DNA of 64,000 bases from Datnioides undecimradiatus. Taxonomy: Eukaryota; Chordata; Actinopteri; Lobotiformes; Datnioididae. Positions 23,455 through 33,712 of this stretch are shown in pieces. The DNA is taken from NCBI GenBank assembly GCA_008933995.1, contig WARS01000014.1:7735192-7799191 (forward strand), given 5' to 3'. The notes below the pieces were generated by a model that ran no database searches, had not been told where the DNA came from, and saw only the letters and a program-made list of their open reading frames with translations. How positions within the stretch are numbered: position 1 is the stretch's first letter; each line of letters opens with the position of its first letter. Position numbers and translations under genes: made by a program.

Positions 23455-24784
23455 TGTAAGCAGGGTTTACAAATTCAATATTACAGGTGCCTTGTATAGG
23501 GGTTGGTTTTAACCAGGTGAACAACTTTTATCCAATCTCTTTACCTTCCGCTAAATTCGATAGCCTCATGACGCCTTGTCCTATGGTTGTTCTGATTTGA
23601 ATTGTTCCACTGTTACAGCTACAGGCTAACAACAGCTTCTGTTCCCTTTCCCCAATAACTTAACTATGATCAAAGAGTAACTGAGCTGTTAGTATGAAAG
23701 CCAATCTAGTGATGATCAAGGCCTGTAAATCAATAAACACAGCTTGCTTTTGAAATAGAAAACATATGACTGGAGATCCTGTTTACCAATCAGGTCGTGG
23801 TAAAGTCCAAGCATAATTATAGAGTCAATAGAGAAGCCGATAGCTCACTGGGCAAGGCCACCCTTGAAGCATCGAGTTTACCTCTGTCGACGTCTTTGGG
23901 ATCACATTTGGATGATGGAGCTGCAGTGCATAGGTATTGTTACGTCTCTGTTCTGATTGACGGTTGCTAACATTATCAATCGTGTCAATCATATACGGGC
24001 TATTCCATGCAAAACTGCTTTATCATCTATTTGCCTGTAAATGGAGCTTCAATTTACAAAATGTGCGTCATGCTACAGTGAATAAGACTTCATACTGCAA
24101 TTAAAACCATGACCTTGTGAGGAAAGTGCTCACTGAGATAAATATATTTATCAAGAGCACACACATCACCATTGTCAGCCTGGATGGACAAGTTAAACAA
24201 AAAGGAATAATAATCAACTCAGCAGGACCAGATATACATATATATATATTCTGTGCATTCTTTTTCCTTGTCAAAACCCGACACCTACATTATCTGCAAC
24301 GCAACTTGACCACTGACACGTTGATCAGAGATTCAGGTGTGCCAAAGCCAGTAGCCTTGAGCTGTTAGCCTCGAGCAGAGATGAGGAGCCATCTACAGAG
24401 GTCTGATAAGCTCTCTTCTCTAACCCACAGTCAGTGTGCAAGTTTTTTTTCCAATTTCAAACTTGTAGTTGTAAGACATGTTTCTTGGAGGACATGTGTT
24501 GGGACTTTTACATTGCCCACCTGCAGCTGCAAATACAACTTTTTCTATACATATAGTAAGCATACAAAAAAGCAAAATTTCTTTATTCTTAAATGATGAT
24601 ACGTTCTCATCTAATTGGCTTTTGTCTACACTGCTGAAATAGCTACATAGGCAGCGGTGGTAGCGGACATTGCTCCTGGCTGCAAGCACCATAAGTGGTA
24701 ATAATAGTGCTGGTATTAGTAGCAGGAGCAGTGCTAATGGTGCTAGCAGGAGATGAGGTAGAGCAACAGATGTTTCCTGCTGTT
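23455..24784. repeat. Duplicated 1.35-kb block, copy B
   Basis: Same orientation as copy A and offset by about 2.71 kb. Copy B is slightly shorter, mainly through one- to few-base losses and local rearrangements. It retains some words that copy A lacks (GAAGCATCGAGTTTACCTC). Its interspersed-repeat core lies at about 23.82-24.17 kb, and the TA-rich patch recurs at about 24.24 kb. Either it is a true local duplication or two renderings of one locus. See the finding. Confidence 0.9.
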
Positions 24785-25077
24785 AGCACTCAGTCACTCT
24801 TTCTACTCTGTATCGATTCCCCCCTCTGTTATAGGGTTTGTATGTCAATCAATTTGATATATTACAGAGTTTCTGAAGAGCACCCAAAACTAGCTAGCTA
24901 ATCGTATACATGAATGTTTAGCAATATAATAATAGGAGTTTGGAGAGTTCAGGGATGAGTAAAGCTGGGAGGTCGCTCCGCTAGAACCAAGGTAAGCAAT
25001 AAACACATCACCAAAACAGTTTTCAACCTCACAACATCAAAATGAGATGTTCCACTGGTCACTGCCCATGACTATTC
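24785..25077. other. Short unique spacer
   Basis: Nothing recognised between copy B and the LINE tail. Confidence 0.5.
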
Positions 25078-25950
25078 TATTCAATTCAATTCAATTTTAT
25101 TTATATAGCGCCAATTCACAACAAAAGTCATCTCAGGGCACTTTACAGACAGAGCGGGTCTAGACCACACTCATTACTATTACACCCAACAGTTCCACCA
25201 TGAGTAAGCACTTGGCAACAGTGGCAAGGAAAAACTTCCTTTTAACAGGCAGAAACCTTGGATCAGATCCTGGTTCTAGGTGGAAGGCTCATCTGCCTTG
25301 ACCGTTGGGGGAGAGAGAGAGAGAGAGAGAGAAGTACAACATAGAATAATGACAGCAAATGACAATAAATGCAGAGGACACGGGTCAGGTCGGTGGAGCC
25401 ACAGATTCAGATGTTCAGCTCTGGAGCCACAGGTATCTGTAGAGAGGTACAGAGAGAAAGACCAGAGAGAAACAAGCACAGCACTAGGGGAGAGAGGACA
25501 CAGAGTTAATGGTTAATCTGCGATGGTTTAAATGAGTTTGAGGAGAGAGAGGGAAGAGGAGGAGCGTGGAGACGATCGTGGGATGTCCCCCAGCAGCCTC
25601 GGCCTATAGCAGCATAACTAGGGGATGGCATGGAGGGGTAGTTTAGACTATGGGTGTAGTTGGCATGGTAACTAGAGCTAACTGTAAGCTTTGTCAAACA
25701 AGAAGGTTTTAAGCTTTACTTTAAAAGTAGAGAGTGTGTCTGCCTCTCGGACCCAGACTGGCAGCTGGTTCCACAGGAGAGGAGCCTGATAGCTAAAGGC
25801 TCGGCCTCCCATTCTACTTTTGGAGATTCTGGGAACCACAAGCAAACCTGCACTCTGAGAGCAAAGTGATCTGTTGTGGTAATAGGGACTTAGCATCGCA
25901 CTGAAGTACAAGTCTACCAAGCAAACCTCATCCATGATGAAGACCACTGA
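25078..25950 (-). mobile_element. 5'-truncated L2-like LINE with ORF2 C-terminus, minus strand
   Basis: On the minus strand an open frame ending at 25678 encodes the last ~90 residues of a LINE ORF2 protein. It shows the diagnostic C-terminal words GLLVVPRI, GGRAFSYQAPLLWNQLP, VREADTLSTFK and LKTFLFDKAYS found in L2/CR1/Rex-type fish elements. Downstream is a ~600-bp 3' UTR with AAAAGGAAGTTTTTCCTTGCC and GGCGCTATATAAATAAAATTG, ending in a short TTGAA repeat tail typical of these elements. The frame is intact over this piece, but everything 5' of it (endonuclease, reverse-transcriptase core) is missing, so it is a dead-on-arrival truncated copy. A (GA)n (25310-25332) lies inside the UTR. Confidence 0.85.
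25310..25332. repeat. (GA)n microsatellite inside LINE 3' UTR
   Basis: Eleven GA units in the UTR of the L2-like element; possibly grown after insertion. Confidence 0.92.
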
Positions 25951-26690
25951 ATTAAATGGGGATGTTAGCTCTGGAGAAAGCTCATGAGTGAACTTTAGTT
26001 AGGTTTTGTTGTTGTTGAGATGGTTTTTGTCAAATTCATATTTCAGTTGACAAACAGGAACCATCACACTCTTTCTTTCTAAAGTCTGACTAAACAAGGT
26101 ACGCAGCTTAAAAGCAGCAATCGCAGTCTCCAAGGTTCAGTGAGACAGTGTGCCCGGTACCCAACTGGATTATTCAGGTGCTCCAATAAATCCCATCATC
26201 ACCATGGCCCCTTCTGCTGTAAGGTCAGCCAAGGTCCTAACGACTGTCCCTGGCTATAGTTTGGTCTCTGGCTTTTTATAGCCGTGTCCCAGCTCTGAAT
26301 GGCTCTGGATTTATGTGCTGCTACATAAGCCTTTTCTCTCCCTTCTCTCCCTCTCTCTCTCTGTCTCTGCGTGTCATGTTGTAACCTCTCTCCTCCTTCC
26401 TTTGCTCCTCCATACCACTCCACCGCACAGACACACTTTACTTTATTTCTCCTCTCAGTATTCATGTAGCGCAGCACATGGCTTTTCTCCTTCTATATTT
26501 ATGAAGTGTTCAATGGCCCCTCTCCCCTTCAATAGTAATGTATGTGTCCTTTAGGCTTCCATTAAATGACCCCCCAACACTCACACACACTCACGCACAT
26601 ACACACTCATTCATATGCACCAAAACACCATCCTTACCCAGTCAGGGTTAAATAGATGAACATACTGTACTCTCTCTGGCAGGTCTTACA
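25951..26690. other. Gene-free stretch with pyrimidine-rich tract
   Basis: A C/T-rich tract lies at about 26.33-26.46 kb, followed by a CA-rich patch near 26.58-26.61 kb. The frames on both strands here mirror the tract's composition. No exon is recognised. Confidence 0.5.
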
Positions 26691-26692
26691 TG

Positions 26693-26727
26693 GTGTGTGT
26701 GTGTGTGTGTGTGTGTTTGTGTGTGTG
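26693..26727. repeat. (TG)n microsatellite, interrupted
   Basis: About twelve TG units, one TT interruption, then a few more TG units. Confidence 0.93.
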
Positions 26728-27544
26728 GTGTCCATTACTCTGAAAGCTTCCCCTATATCTGATGCACAGTGGTTCTAATGATATTTAACCTGCCAGGCCA
26801 TTTCAAAAATGGACCCAGGCCATAAAAAAATACCTGATGTATGTTCCCATCTGTGTGTCACCCACCCACAGCAGATATGCTCACACACAACATGCAAATG
26901 CACACGTGCAGAGTCCTGATCTCGCGTGCTACTTTACCCTTGCCGCTTTTATCATTAACTCCGGCTCCTATCTGCCACAGGGTGAGGGCAGTTCATTCAT
27001 TAGTTTCTCTTCTTAACATTATTAGCTATATTTCACCTCCACCATTATCTGCCCCGTGGATCTGCCCGCCCCAGCTGCATTCATAATTAACCTCCCAGCC
27101 TCAGTACTGATAACTGTTAAATATGATATGCTCCAGCAAAGCGAGGCTTTCATCACCCTGGCTCCTTTTTTGGATGTTTTTTTTTTTTTTTTTGCATTTT
27201 CCAAGGATGTAATCTTTACGGAGTTGCAGATTGAAGATCAAGTTGTACAGTTTAAAGTCATTCTTTAGTAGAAAATGATTGGTGTGTCTCCATTAGGGAT
27301 TTCCCCCACCAGTGTCTGTGAAATCATAGTGCTTTTATATACAGAACAAAACTGACAAGCGTGCTCTGGCAGATCTACACATACACAAAATTATTGTTTA
27401 GGAGTCCAAACAAGGCCGGCGTCAAGTTTCACCCTTTAATCATGTGAATGTCAGTTAAAATTAGCTGATATTCTGTATGTCTGCTCAAACTCTTCTTATA
27501 TGTTTGCATTCTGTAATTTGATCGTCCTGATTGTCCGTACTGTC
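26728..27544. other. Gene-free stretch, partly enhancer-like
   Basis: The part at about 26.99-27.17 kb (AACATTATTAGCTATATT, TTCATAATTAACCTCCC, TGATAACTGTTAAATATG) has the look of conserved non-coding DNA. It is followed by an 18-bp poly-T. No exon is supported; the 60-81 codon frames are unrecognised. Confidence 0.4.
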
Positions 27545-27736
27545 ATTTCACATTACCCTCCTCCTAAAGATCCCTCCTCCGTTGTTCTTCCTGAGAGTTT
27601 CCTCCATTCACCCCCATTTATTTGAATTTGGAGGTTCAGAGGACAGAGGGCATTACTTACTGTGTGCACTGTAAAGCCGCTTGAGGCAAACTTGTGCTTT
27701 AGGATATTAGGTCATATAAATAAAATCTTACTTGAC
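27545..27736 (+). mobile_element. 3' tail of an L2-like LINE, plus strand
   Basis: The order CCTCCTCCGTTGTTCTTCCTG, AGAGGACAGAGGGCATT, CTGTAAAGCCGCTTGAGGCAA, TTAGGATATTAGGTCATAT, AAATAAAATCTTACTTGAC is the well-known end of fish L2-like elements, finishing in the short repeated tail. No coding sequence remains, so this is a short 5'-truncated copy, moderately diverged. Confidence 0.75.
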
Positions 27737-28560
27737 AAAACATGAGAATTACAGTGGTGATAATACACAAGTGACAGATAATCATGCTATTATTTATTAG
27801 CATCTTTATGGAGATGCATTACTTCATGATTTATTACTACATTAATGAGTTATCCTTGCGTTCACCAAACATATGAGCACAGTGGATTCTTTGTACCATA
27901 TCATAAACACTCACTTTCATTCAGTACAGTGTGTACATTCAGTACATTGAATATGTAATTTGCTCATTTCTGCTTGCCCTAAGTGATCACCTCTGAATTT
28001 AAAGACATATCAGAATGTTTGCCTGTTAGCGACCGAATCACTGCGCAGAACACCGTGACATGACAGAGCTGCTCGTCTGTGCTCAGTTCAAGTTTCAGCT
28101 CCCGAGCAGGTCAGCCCGTTTCTGTTCAGCTGAATTCAACACCGTGATTAGCTCTGCTCATAAGAGCAACAGCTCAGTAACCGCCTGTCTGCAGCAGACT
28201 TATCAACCAACAACCAACAGCAGTTAGGCAGTTTGGCAGTTTGGCAAAGTGCAGGATGTTGCAAAACACGTCAGCTAAGTAATATATTTGACCGGCTGTG
28301 TCAGATGTCGCAGTAAGTACCAGAAGCACAACTGTCTGTTCCTCAACCACCATTACTAACATATTAACAAAGGAAGGTGTTGATCTGCTGATGTCAGACA
28401 TTAAACTGACTGTCTGGATTCATATTTCTATTGTTTTGTTAGTGTATTAAAACCCATCTGATGTTTTATTTTACCTCTTAATGGTAAGGGTAACAAGCCA
28501 GAATATGTGCTGATGTCTCAGTTAAATCACACCGTGCGCTACGACTGTTTCTGCAACATT
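27737..28560. other. Gene-free stretch
   Basis: Unique AT-rich sequence; no exon or element recognised. Confidence 0.5.
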
Positions 28561-28599
28561 AGCCTCCTGTTCACTGTTTTTGCAGCAGCCCCGGGCCTG

Positions 28600-28970
28600 T
28601 TTTGACAACACCAGACATTAGATTATTGTCTCTGATGCCTCTTCCTTCGGGCAAGACTTGCTCATGTTCACAATTATTGATTTAGCTGTCCGTAGCCATG
28701 TAAGTAATTATATGAATCGTTAAATGTGAGTGTTATTACCTTTTAAGCTGGAGACGGCGGCTGGATTTCTACATCTGTAACCGTGGATTCTAACAGAGTA
28801 GAGCTGTTTTGTCATCATAAAGTACAATCGGACAAATTAAAGCCGCCGCAGCTGGTCGACGTGTGAGCTGCAGGATGAGAAATCAACAGCAATCTGATGG
28901 ATTATTCAGCGTGGCTCTGTCATAAAGGTCGGCGCCCAACCGGCTCTGCACCTGAGTTTACCAGCAACCA
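28600..28970. promoter_or_regulatory. Candidate conserved non-coding element (enhancer-like)
   Basis: A repeat-free block with CACAATTATTGATTTAG, GTAAGTAATTATATGAATCG, GGACAAATTAAAGCCGCC, CAGCTG and GATGGATTATTCAG. The mix of TAATTA-type sites, E-box and unusually even composition suggests constrained regulatory DNA. Texture is the only evidence. Confidence 0.25.
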
Positions 28971-29802
28971 ATGAAGATGCTGAGATGTTGCTACACAAGC
29001 CTGGAAAAGGTGCACTACAAACCCACTCACTCACACATATGGTCATTAAGGAGAACTGACTATCCCGAAATGTGCTTCCTCTAATTTGACTTCATTTCGT
29101 GATTTCCTACATTTGCTGGAGTTTGACACCCCACGGAGAACAGGCGTTCTCCTCACAGCTGTTAGCGATGCAGGTAGGTGGAGGGAGCAGATGGAGCAGC
29201 CCAAGAGCTGGAAAACAATGTTTTACACACACAAAATAGGAAAAGACAGGTAAACTGTTTTCTGCTAAAAATACAACATGTTGCAGTGTGCTGCTGTCTC
29301 ATCTGTGAAGGCTACTGGCATCAGTGAGTTATTGCATATAATTGTCTATATATATGTTTTTATGAAGACTTTAAGAACGCTGACATATCATCTAAATTTA
29401 GCCAGTTATCCACAGGAGGAAGGAAAATACACCACACAGCAGCGCAATGAGAGTAAAATAGCTGACCTTCCCGCAAAAACAGGGATTATTTAATCTCAAA
29501 AGCCACTGTCATCAAGCCTCTGTAAATGCCACATTAAGAAGATACTGCTCTCTATTTCTGGATAAGAATCTCAGAATTTACTGAAGGCCAAATCACCAAA
29601 ATATCTGTAGATTCAAAACGGGCTATCATAGCTGCTAGCCTTTACATGATATAACTGGCTTGGTTTAACTGCGCAACAAGTTCCGTTTGTGAAGGCAACA
29701 GATAACCAAACCAAAGTGTAGTTACTACAGGGTGAGCAGCAATGTATTGTTGTAACTACACAGCTCATTTGTTTTGTGTTTTTAAAGCTCTTTTTCTGTT
29801 AC
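28971..29802. other. Gene-free stretch
   Basis: Nothing recognised. A 71-codon plus frame at 29.28-29.49 kb has no domain. Confidence 0.5.
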
Positions 29803-30358
29803 TTTAAAGGGGACATATTCTGGCAGCTGGAAGCAGTTTTAAACAGGTCCTGGATGTCTTAAAAACAAGCTTCTGCAGTCTCCCATTCTCTACCTTCATT
29901 ATCTATGCGGAGTTCTGAGTGGGCGGGGAGGCTACGTTAATGAGGCGCTGTGCTGATTGGCTGCCTGAATGACTATGCGGGCGGAGGGTGCAGAGCGGTG
30001 CAGGACCGGTGTCCAACATGGCTACCGCTCCCGACGAACAGCCTGCGGCTGTACGCTATAGCTACGGCCCAGAATCTGACCTCGAACGGTGGAGGAAACG
30101 GTTGGAAAGAGTAAAAGAATAAAACGCAGCCACAGTTTCCTCTGGTCTTCTGGGGCTGGGACAGAATATAGGCATTTGTGTTGGTGTTTACAACCAACAA
30201 CAGAGCAATCTGCATGTCTGACTCTGACTGACGACATTGCTACACACCGCTAGCTTACTGCTGGAAACAGCAAACTTCACCTAGCGGGATGAACACCCCC
30301 TCTCAGTGGTTTCGCTCAGAGGAGGACGGCCTATGTAATATAATATGTCCCCTTTAAA
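29803..30358. mobile_element. Non-autonomous DNA transposon (TTAA-flanked, 17-bp perfect inverted ends)
   Basis: TTTAAAGGGGACATATT at 29803-29819 is the exact reverse complement of AATATGTCCCCTTTAAA at 30342-30358. If the ends are read as TTAA + AGGGGACATATT, the target site is TTAA, as in piggyBac and Kolobok transposons. The GGGGACATATT end is a common fish MITE terminus in my memory. The 556-bp element has a GC-richer core with a 34-codon ORF (30018-30122) opening MATAPDEQPAAVRYSYGPES, which could be a remnant of a transposase N-terminus or chance. It has no catalytic domain, so it would need a helper transposase. Confidence 0.85.
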
Positions 30359-30840
30359 CTCAAAAGATGCTTTTTTTTCACAAATATAATATATTTTAAA
30401 TTACATAATATCTTTAATATGAACTCTAACCTTGAATTTTGACCAAACGCACGTTGTTACTGTGTTTTGCTCATAATGTGGAGGTGAATTTAACAGCGTA
30501 AACTGCTTTAGGCTGGGTTTCCGTTGAACTCTCTGTTATATGGGACCAACCTAAATTTATAAGGGCACTCTTAATTGATCCGTAATCCTAACGTTAAACC
30601 TAAATTCAAGTCTAAACCCTGGGAGTGGGAGAAGCTAAACGTCATCACTCTGGAGGATTTTCTAGCATTTCTTTGTTGAGTAAACTCTCATAAGTATTAG
30701 AGTGCACACAAAACTCACACACAAATATGTGCACTTAGAGGCCAGCCCCACACATTGCTCATACTAATATGTGTATGCACATTCCCACACACACACAAAC
30801 ACGCACACACACATTGTGCATACACACCCACATCAGCATG
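30359..30840. other. Gene-free stretch
   Basis: AT-rich sequence next to the transposon, then a CA-rich patch near 30.77-30.83 kb. The patch seeds a spurious 157-codon plus frame. Confidence 0.5.
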
Positions 30841-30849
30841 CACCATGTA

Positions 30850-31250
30850 TCTTGAAGCCTAAAGGTTGGCTCTGCCCTGAGGGCTGGAAAGATTATTATG
30901 GGCCAGAGAGGGAGAGAGGGAGAGATGAGCCTGTGAATCTCTGGGAAAGGGAGCTACTTCCTAACAAATACTCCCAATCTAACAAGGCTGACTCATTTTG
31001 CCTGAAGTTAAATGAATTAAGGTTCTATAGAAGTAGCCTAATGGGCTCAAATGGAGCCTTTTCTCTGTATCCATATCTCATTAGTGTATTCTCTGCATGC
31101 ATACCAAATAATTGCTTGGGTACAAAAACCTGCTGTTCAGGTATTTTCTTTTTCATGACTGTCGGTTCTAATAATTCCCCGGAACTACCCTGTAGAATTC
31201 TCACTGCGGCAATAATCTTTGCAGGAACAAACCCTGTAAAATAAAGCTTT
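30850..31250. promoter_or_regulatory. Candidate conserved non-coding element
   Basis: A block with little simple repeat beyond a GGGAGAGA patch near 30.91 kb (GTTAAATGAATTAAGG, AGCCTAATGGGCTCAAATGG, TTAGTGTATTCTCTGCATGC, GTTCTAATAATTCCCC). The open frame that crosses it begins in the CA repeat and shows no domain, so I do not read it as coding. Conservation is the deciding test. Confidence 0.25.
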
Positions 31251-31510
31251 ATGATTCTTAAATACCGGGCACACTCTTTGTTTGTTTGCTTGCTTGTTTA
31301 TCTGCTTCTTTCTTTCTAGACCAAGATGGCCTCAAAATGAGCTACATGAGCTAACTCAGGCGTTCAATCATTCGGCAGTCACGTGAGAGCAAATGCCATA
31401 GAGCAGTGTTTCTTGAACTGTGGGTCCAAACCCAAAGTGGTTTGCCGACCATTGATGAACGGGTTACGGCTGGATATCCTGATGTGCATTTAGCTATGAT
31501 AATGATGTGC

Positions 31511-31998
31511 CAGTCTGTCAGTCGGTCCACTACTTGGTTTTACACTGAATTATCTCAACAAATCATAAAGGGATTGCCATTGGACTTTGAACAGACATTC
31601 ATTGTCTCCAGAAGATGAATCTTTGGTGAAACTTTGAGGATCTTTAACTTGACTTTTTCTCTCGTGCCACCAGCAGGTCACAGGTGATGTTTTCTAATGA
31701 CTTTGGTGATCTCCTCATGTTTCCTCAGGGTTAAAATTTATTTTTATTGACATATCTCATCAATTTTAGAACAGATTATCATTTCATTTGGTTGAATATT
31801 TGCGTTCATGTCACGTTTGAGATGAATTGTAAAAGCCTTGATCTCCTGACCTTTCATCTACAGCCCCTTAACCTCAGCTGTAGTATTGTCCTCAGTGCAA
31901 ATTAGAATGATATCAATCGAAACTTAGAATATAATTGTATATCTGTGTTCAGCCTCACAGATCTGCTATCACGGCTGTGGACAATTAGTTTTGTTTTA
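31511..31998 (+). repeat. Fish interspersed repeat with two internal diverged ~190-bp units
   Basis: Unit one (GAATTATCTCAACAAATC, GGGATTGCCATTGGACTTTG, CAGACATTCATTGTC, CTCGTGCCACCAGCAGGTCA) is echoed by unit two (CATATCTCATCAATTTTAG, GAGATGAATTGTAAAAGCC, TGACCTTTCATCTACAG). It ends with CAGCCTCACAGATCTGCTAT and CGGCTGTGGAC. The order matches a very common percomorph repeat as I recall it. The GCTAA-rich section seen at 15031-15175 would belong between unit two and this end and is missing here. Old and diverged; no ORF. Confidence 0.65.
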
Positions 31999-32650
31999 CG
32001 TTCCTCATACACTGAATGTGAATGTTCACCTGGTTGTGAACATGTCCTCAAGATACCTGCACAACCCTGTGTTTGCATGTCTGTGTGTTTTATCACTGGT
32101 GCATGTCAAACTCAAAGAGACAAGGTCAGAAAGAAATGAGGTCATGCTGCAAAGTGCAGCTTACATGTTGGTGAAAGAGTCCCAGGTTTCATACTTTCAA
32201 CAAGCAGGTGTCATCACCATCTTCACCAAACCCAAACCAATATGTCAAAATGTAGAAATACAGTCCAATCATTGCTCATATTGTTTGTAAGACCCTGTAT
32301 AAAGCACCCATAGCTTTAAAGCTAAACTCAGACGACACTCCCATAAACTGCCTTTTCTCTTTTCTTCTGACACATGGAGAAGAGGAACCTCATCCAATCA
32401 ATAAGTAAGAGTTAAATCAGAGCTTTCTGTAAGTTGTTTTTGTTCTGAAATCTAGTGAAGTGACCTGTTTTGGTTTTTTAAAAATCTATCATCATTTGTA
32501 CCAAAAATTCCTACCATCGTTTTTCTTTTTCGTTTTTCTGATCTTCAGGGAGACACATTTGAAACACTCATTATTACCGCTACATCCACACCCCAAAATG
32601 AAGCCAAATAAAGAGTTTGTTTTTCCTCATGACAAACAACTCGACACTTC
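31999..32650. other. Gene-free stretch
   Basis: Nothing recognised; short frames only. Confidence 0.5.
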
Positions 32651-32659
32651 TTCCTGCTT

Positions 32660-33020
32660 CGTTGTTTAATTGGCAGTTATTTAGAGAGAGTTTTGCCTCC
32701 TGAAGTTACCATATTGCCCAATAAAGCACTCTGCCGCAGCGCTGTGCTGTGTGTCTTACCATCAATAATTGTAAGCAGCATGTTCATTTAGCCTCGTCCA
32801 AGGTTCATCCTTCATTAATCGGACTCCAGCATTAAAGTGACACACACACTGCCATTAAGAGGAAGATATGAGCGCACAAAGATGTAAACACGCACCCACA
32901 CACACAAACGTGCTCTAATTTAGCTCATAAGACAGCATGCTTCTGTAATGCTGCCTGCTTGAATGCATAACACTTACTATATAGCTTCTCCTTCATTTAA
33001 TTAAAAACTTGTTTGATTTT
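32660..33020. promoter_or_regulatory. Candidate conserved non-coding element
   Basis: It includes GTTTAATTGGCAGTTATTTAG, CCATATTGCCCAATAAAGC, CATCAATAATTGTAAGCAGC, CCTTCATTAATCGGACTCC and GACAGCATGCTTCTGTAATG. AT-rich homeodomain-like sites alternate with GC words, without simple repeats except short CA patches near 32.84 and 32.89 kb. Texture only. Confidence 0.22.
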
Positions 33021-33359
33021 CATGATGCCATTAACTTTTCCCATCACGACACATTTATTGAATTATTAAACAATCTGCTATCAATAGAAATAAATCATAA
33101 CTTTTGTGTGCAGAGGGCAAAGCTTAACTGCTGCGCTGACAAATGTTTTATGTACTGCTGCTGTGTCAGAACAGGCTTATACAGCTGTAGCACACAGGAT
33201 TTTAATAATGTTTTGACATGCAAAGTTGTTGTTGTCCTTTACTTCTGAAGTTAAATAATCATTTGCTGGGCCTCATACAGACAACAGGCCCCCAACAAGG
33301 TTTACAACCTGAAGTCTGATACAGATCAGAGACTGCAGACCAACCAAATGGCTGCTCTC

Positions 33360-33712
33360 TTTGTCTAAGACCTGGGAGCCAGGTCACAAAGGTATGCAGG
33401 ACACCTCCATCCCTACCCACTCTGCTGCCCTCCAATTGGATGGACCTGTTAGCATCCTGGCTTCTCCTTATCTAAGACGTAAGGGCCAGAGCACACAGGA
33501 ATGTGGGACACCTCTGTCCCTACCTGCTTTGTCGCCCCCCGGGGGGGGGCGCAGACTCCACATGGGATGAGAGCCACCAGCACCCCGCTCCATTTGTCTA
33601 AGATCTAAGGGCCAGACCACGAAGGAATGCGGGACACCTCCATTCCTACCCACTCCCCCCTGGTGGGTGCGGACTCCCATCGGACTAGGGCCACCAGCAT
33701 CCTGCTGTGCGG
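33360..33712. repeat. GC-rich unit repeated three times in tandem (~110-126 bp)
   Basis: Three diverged copies begin near 33360, 33470 and 33595. Each reads (T/C)TTATCTAAGA or TTTGTCTAAGA, then GGGCCAGA-type, CACAAAGG/CACAGGAATG, GGGACACCTC, CCCTACC, and ends GCCACCAGCA or an equivalent. A GC-palindromic C6G10 run sits in copy two (about 33535-33549). It could be a minisatellite or the repeated control region of an unidentified mobile element fossil. The 157-codon minus frame (33605-34078) across it has no domain. Confidence 0.75.

Noticed and set aside
31186-31206. TACCCTGTAGAA word resembling the start of miR-10
   Set aside because: Only twelve bases match, the rest of the mature sequence differs, and no complementary arm is present nearby.
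30771-31244. 157-codon plus frame
   Set aside because: The start lies in a CA repeat, there is no recognisable domain, and the sequence looks more like non-coding conserved DNA.
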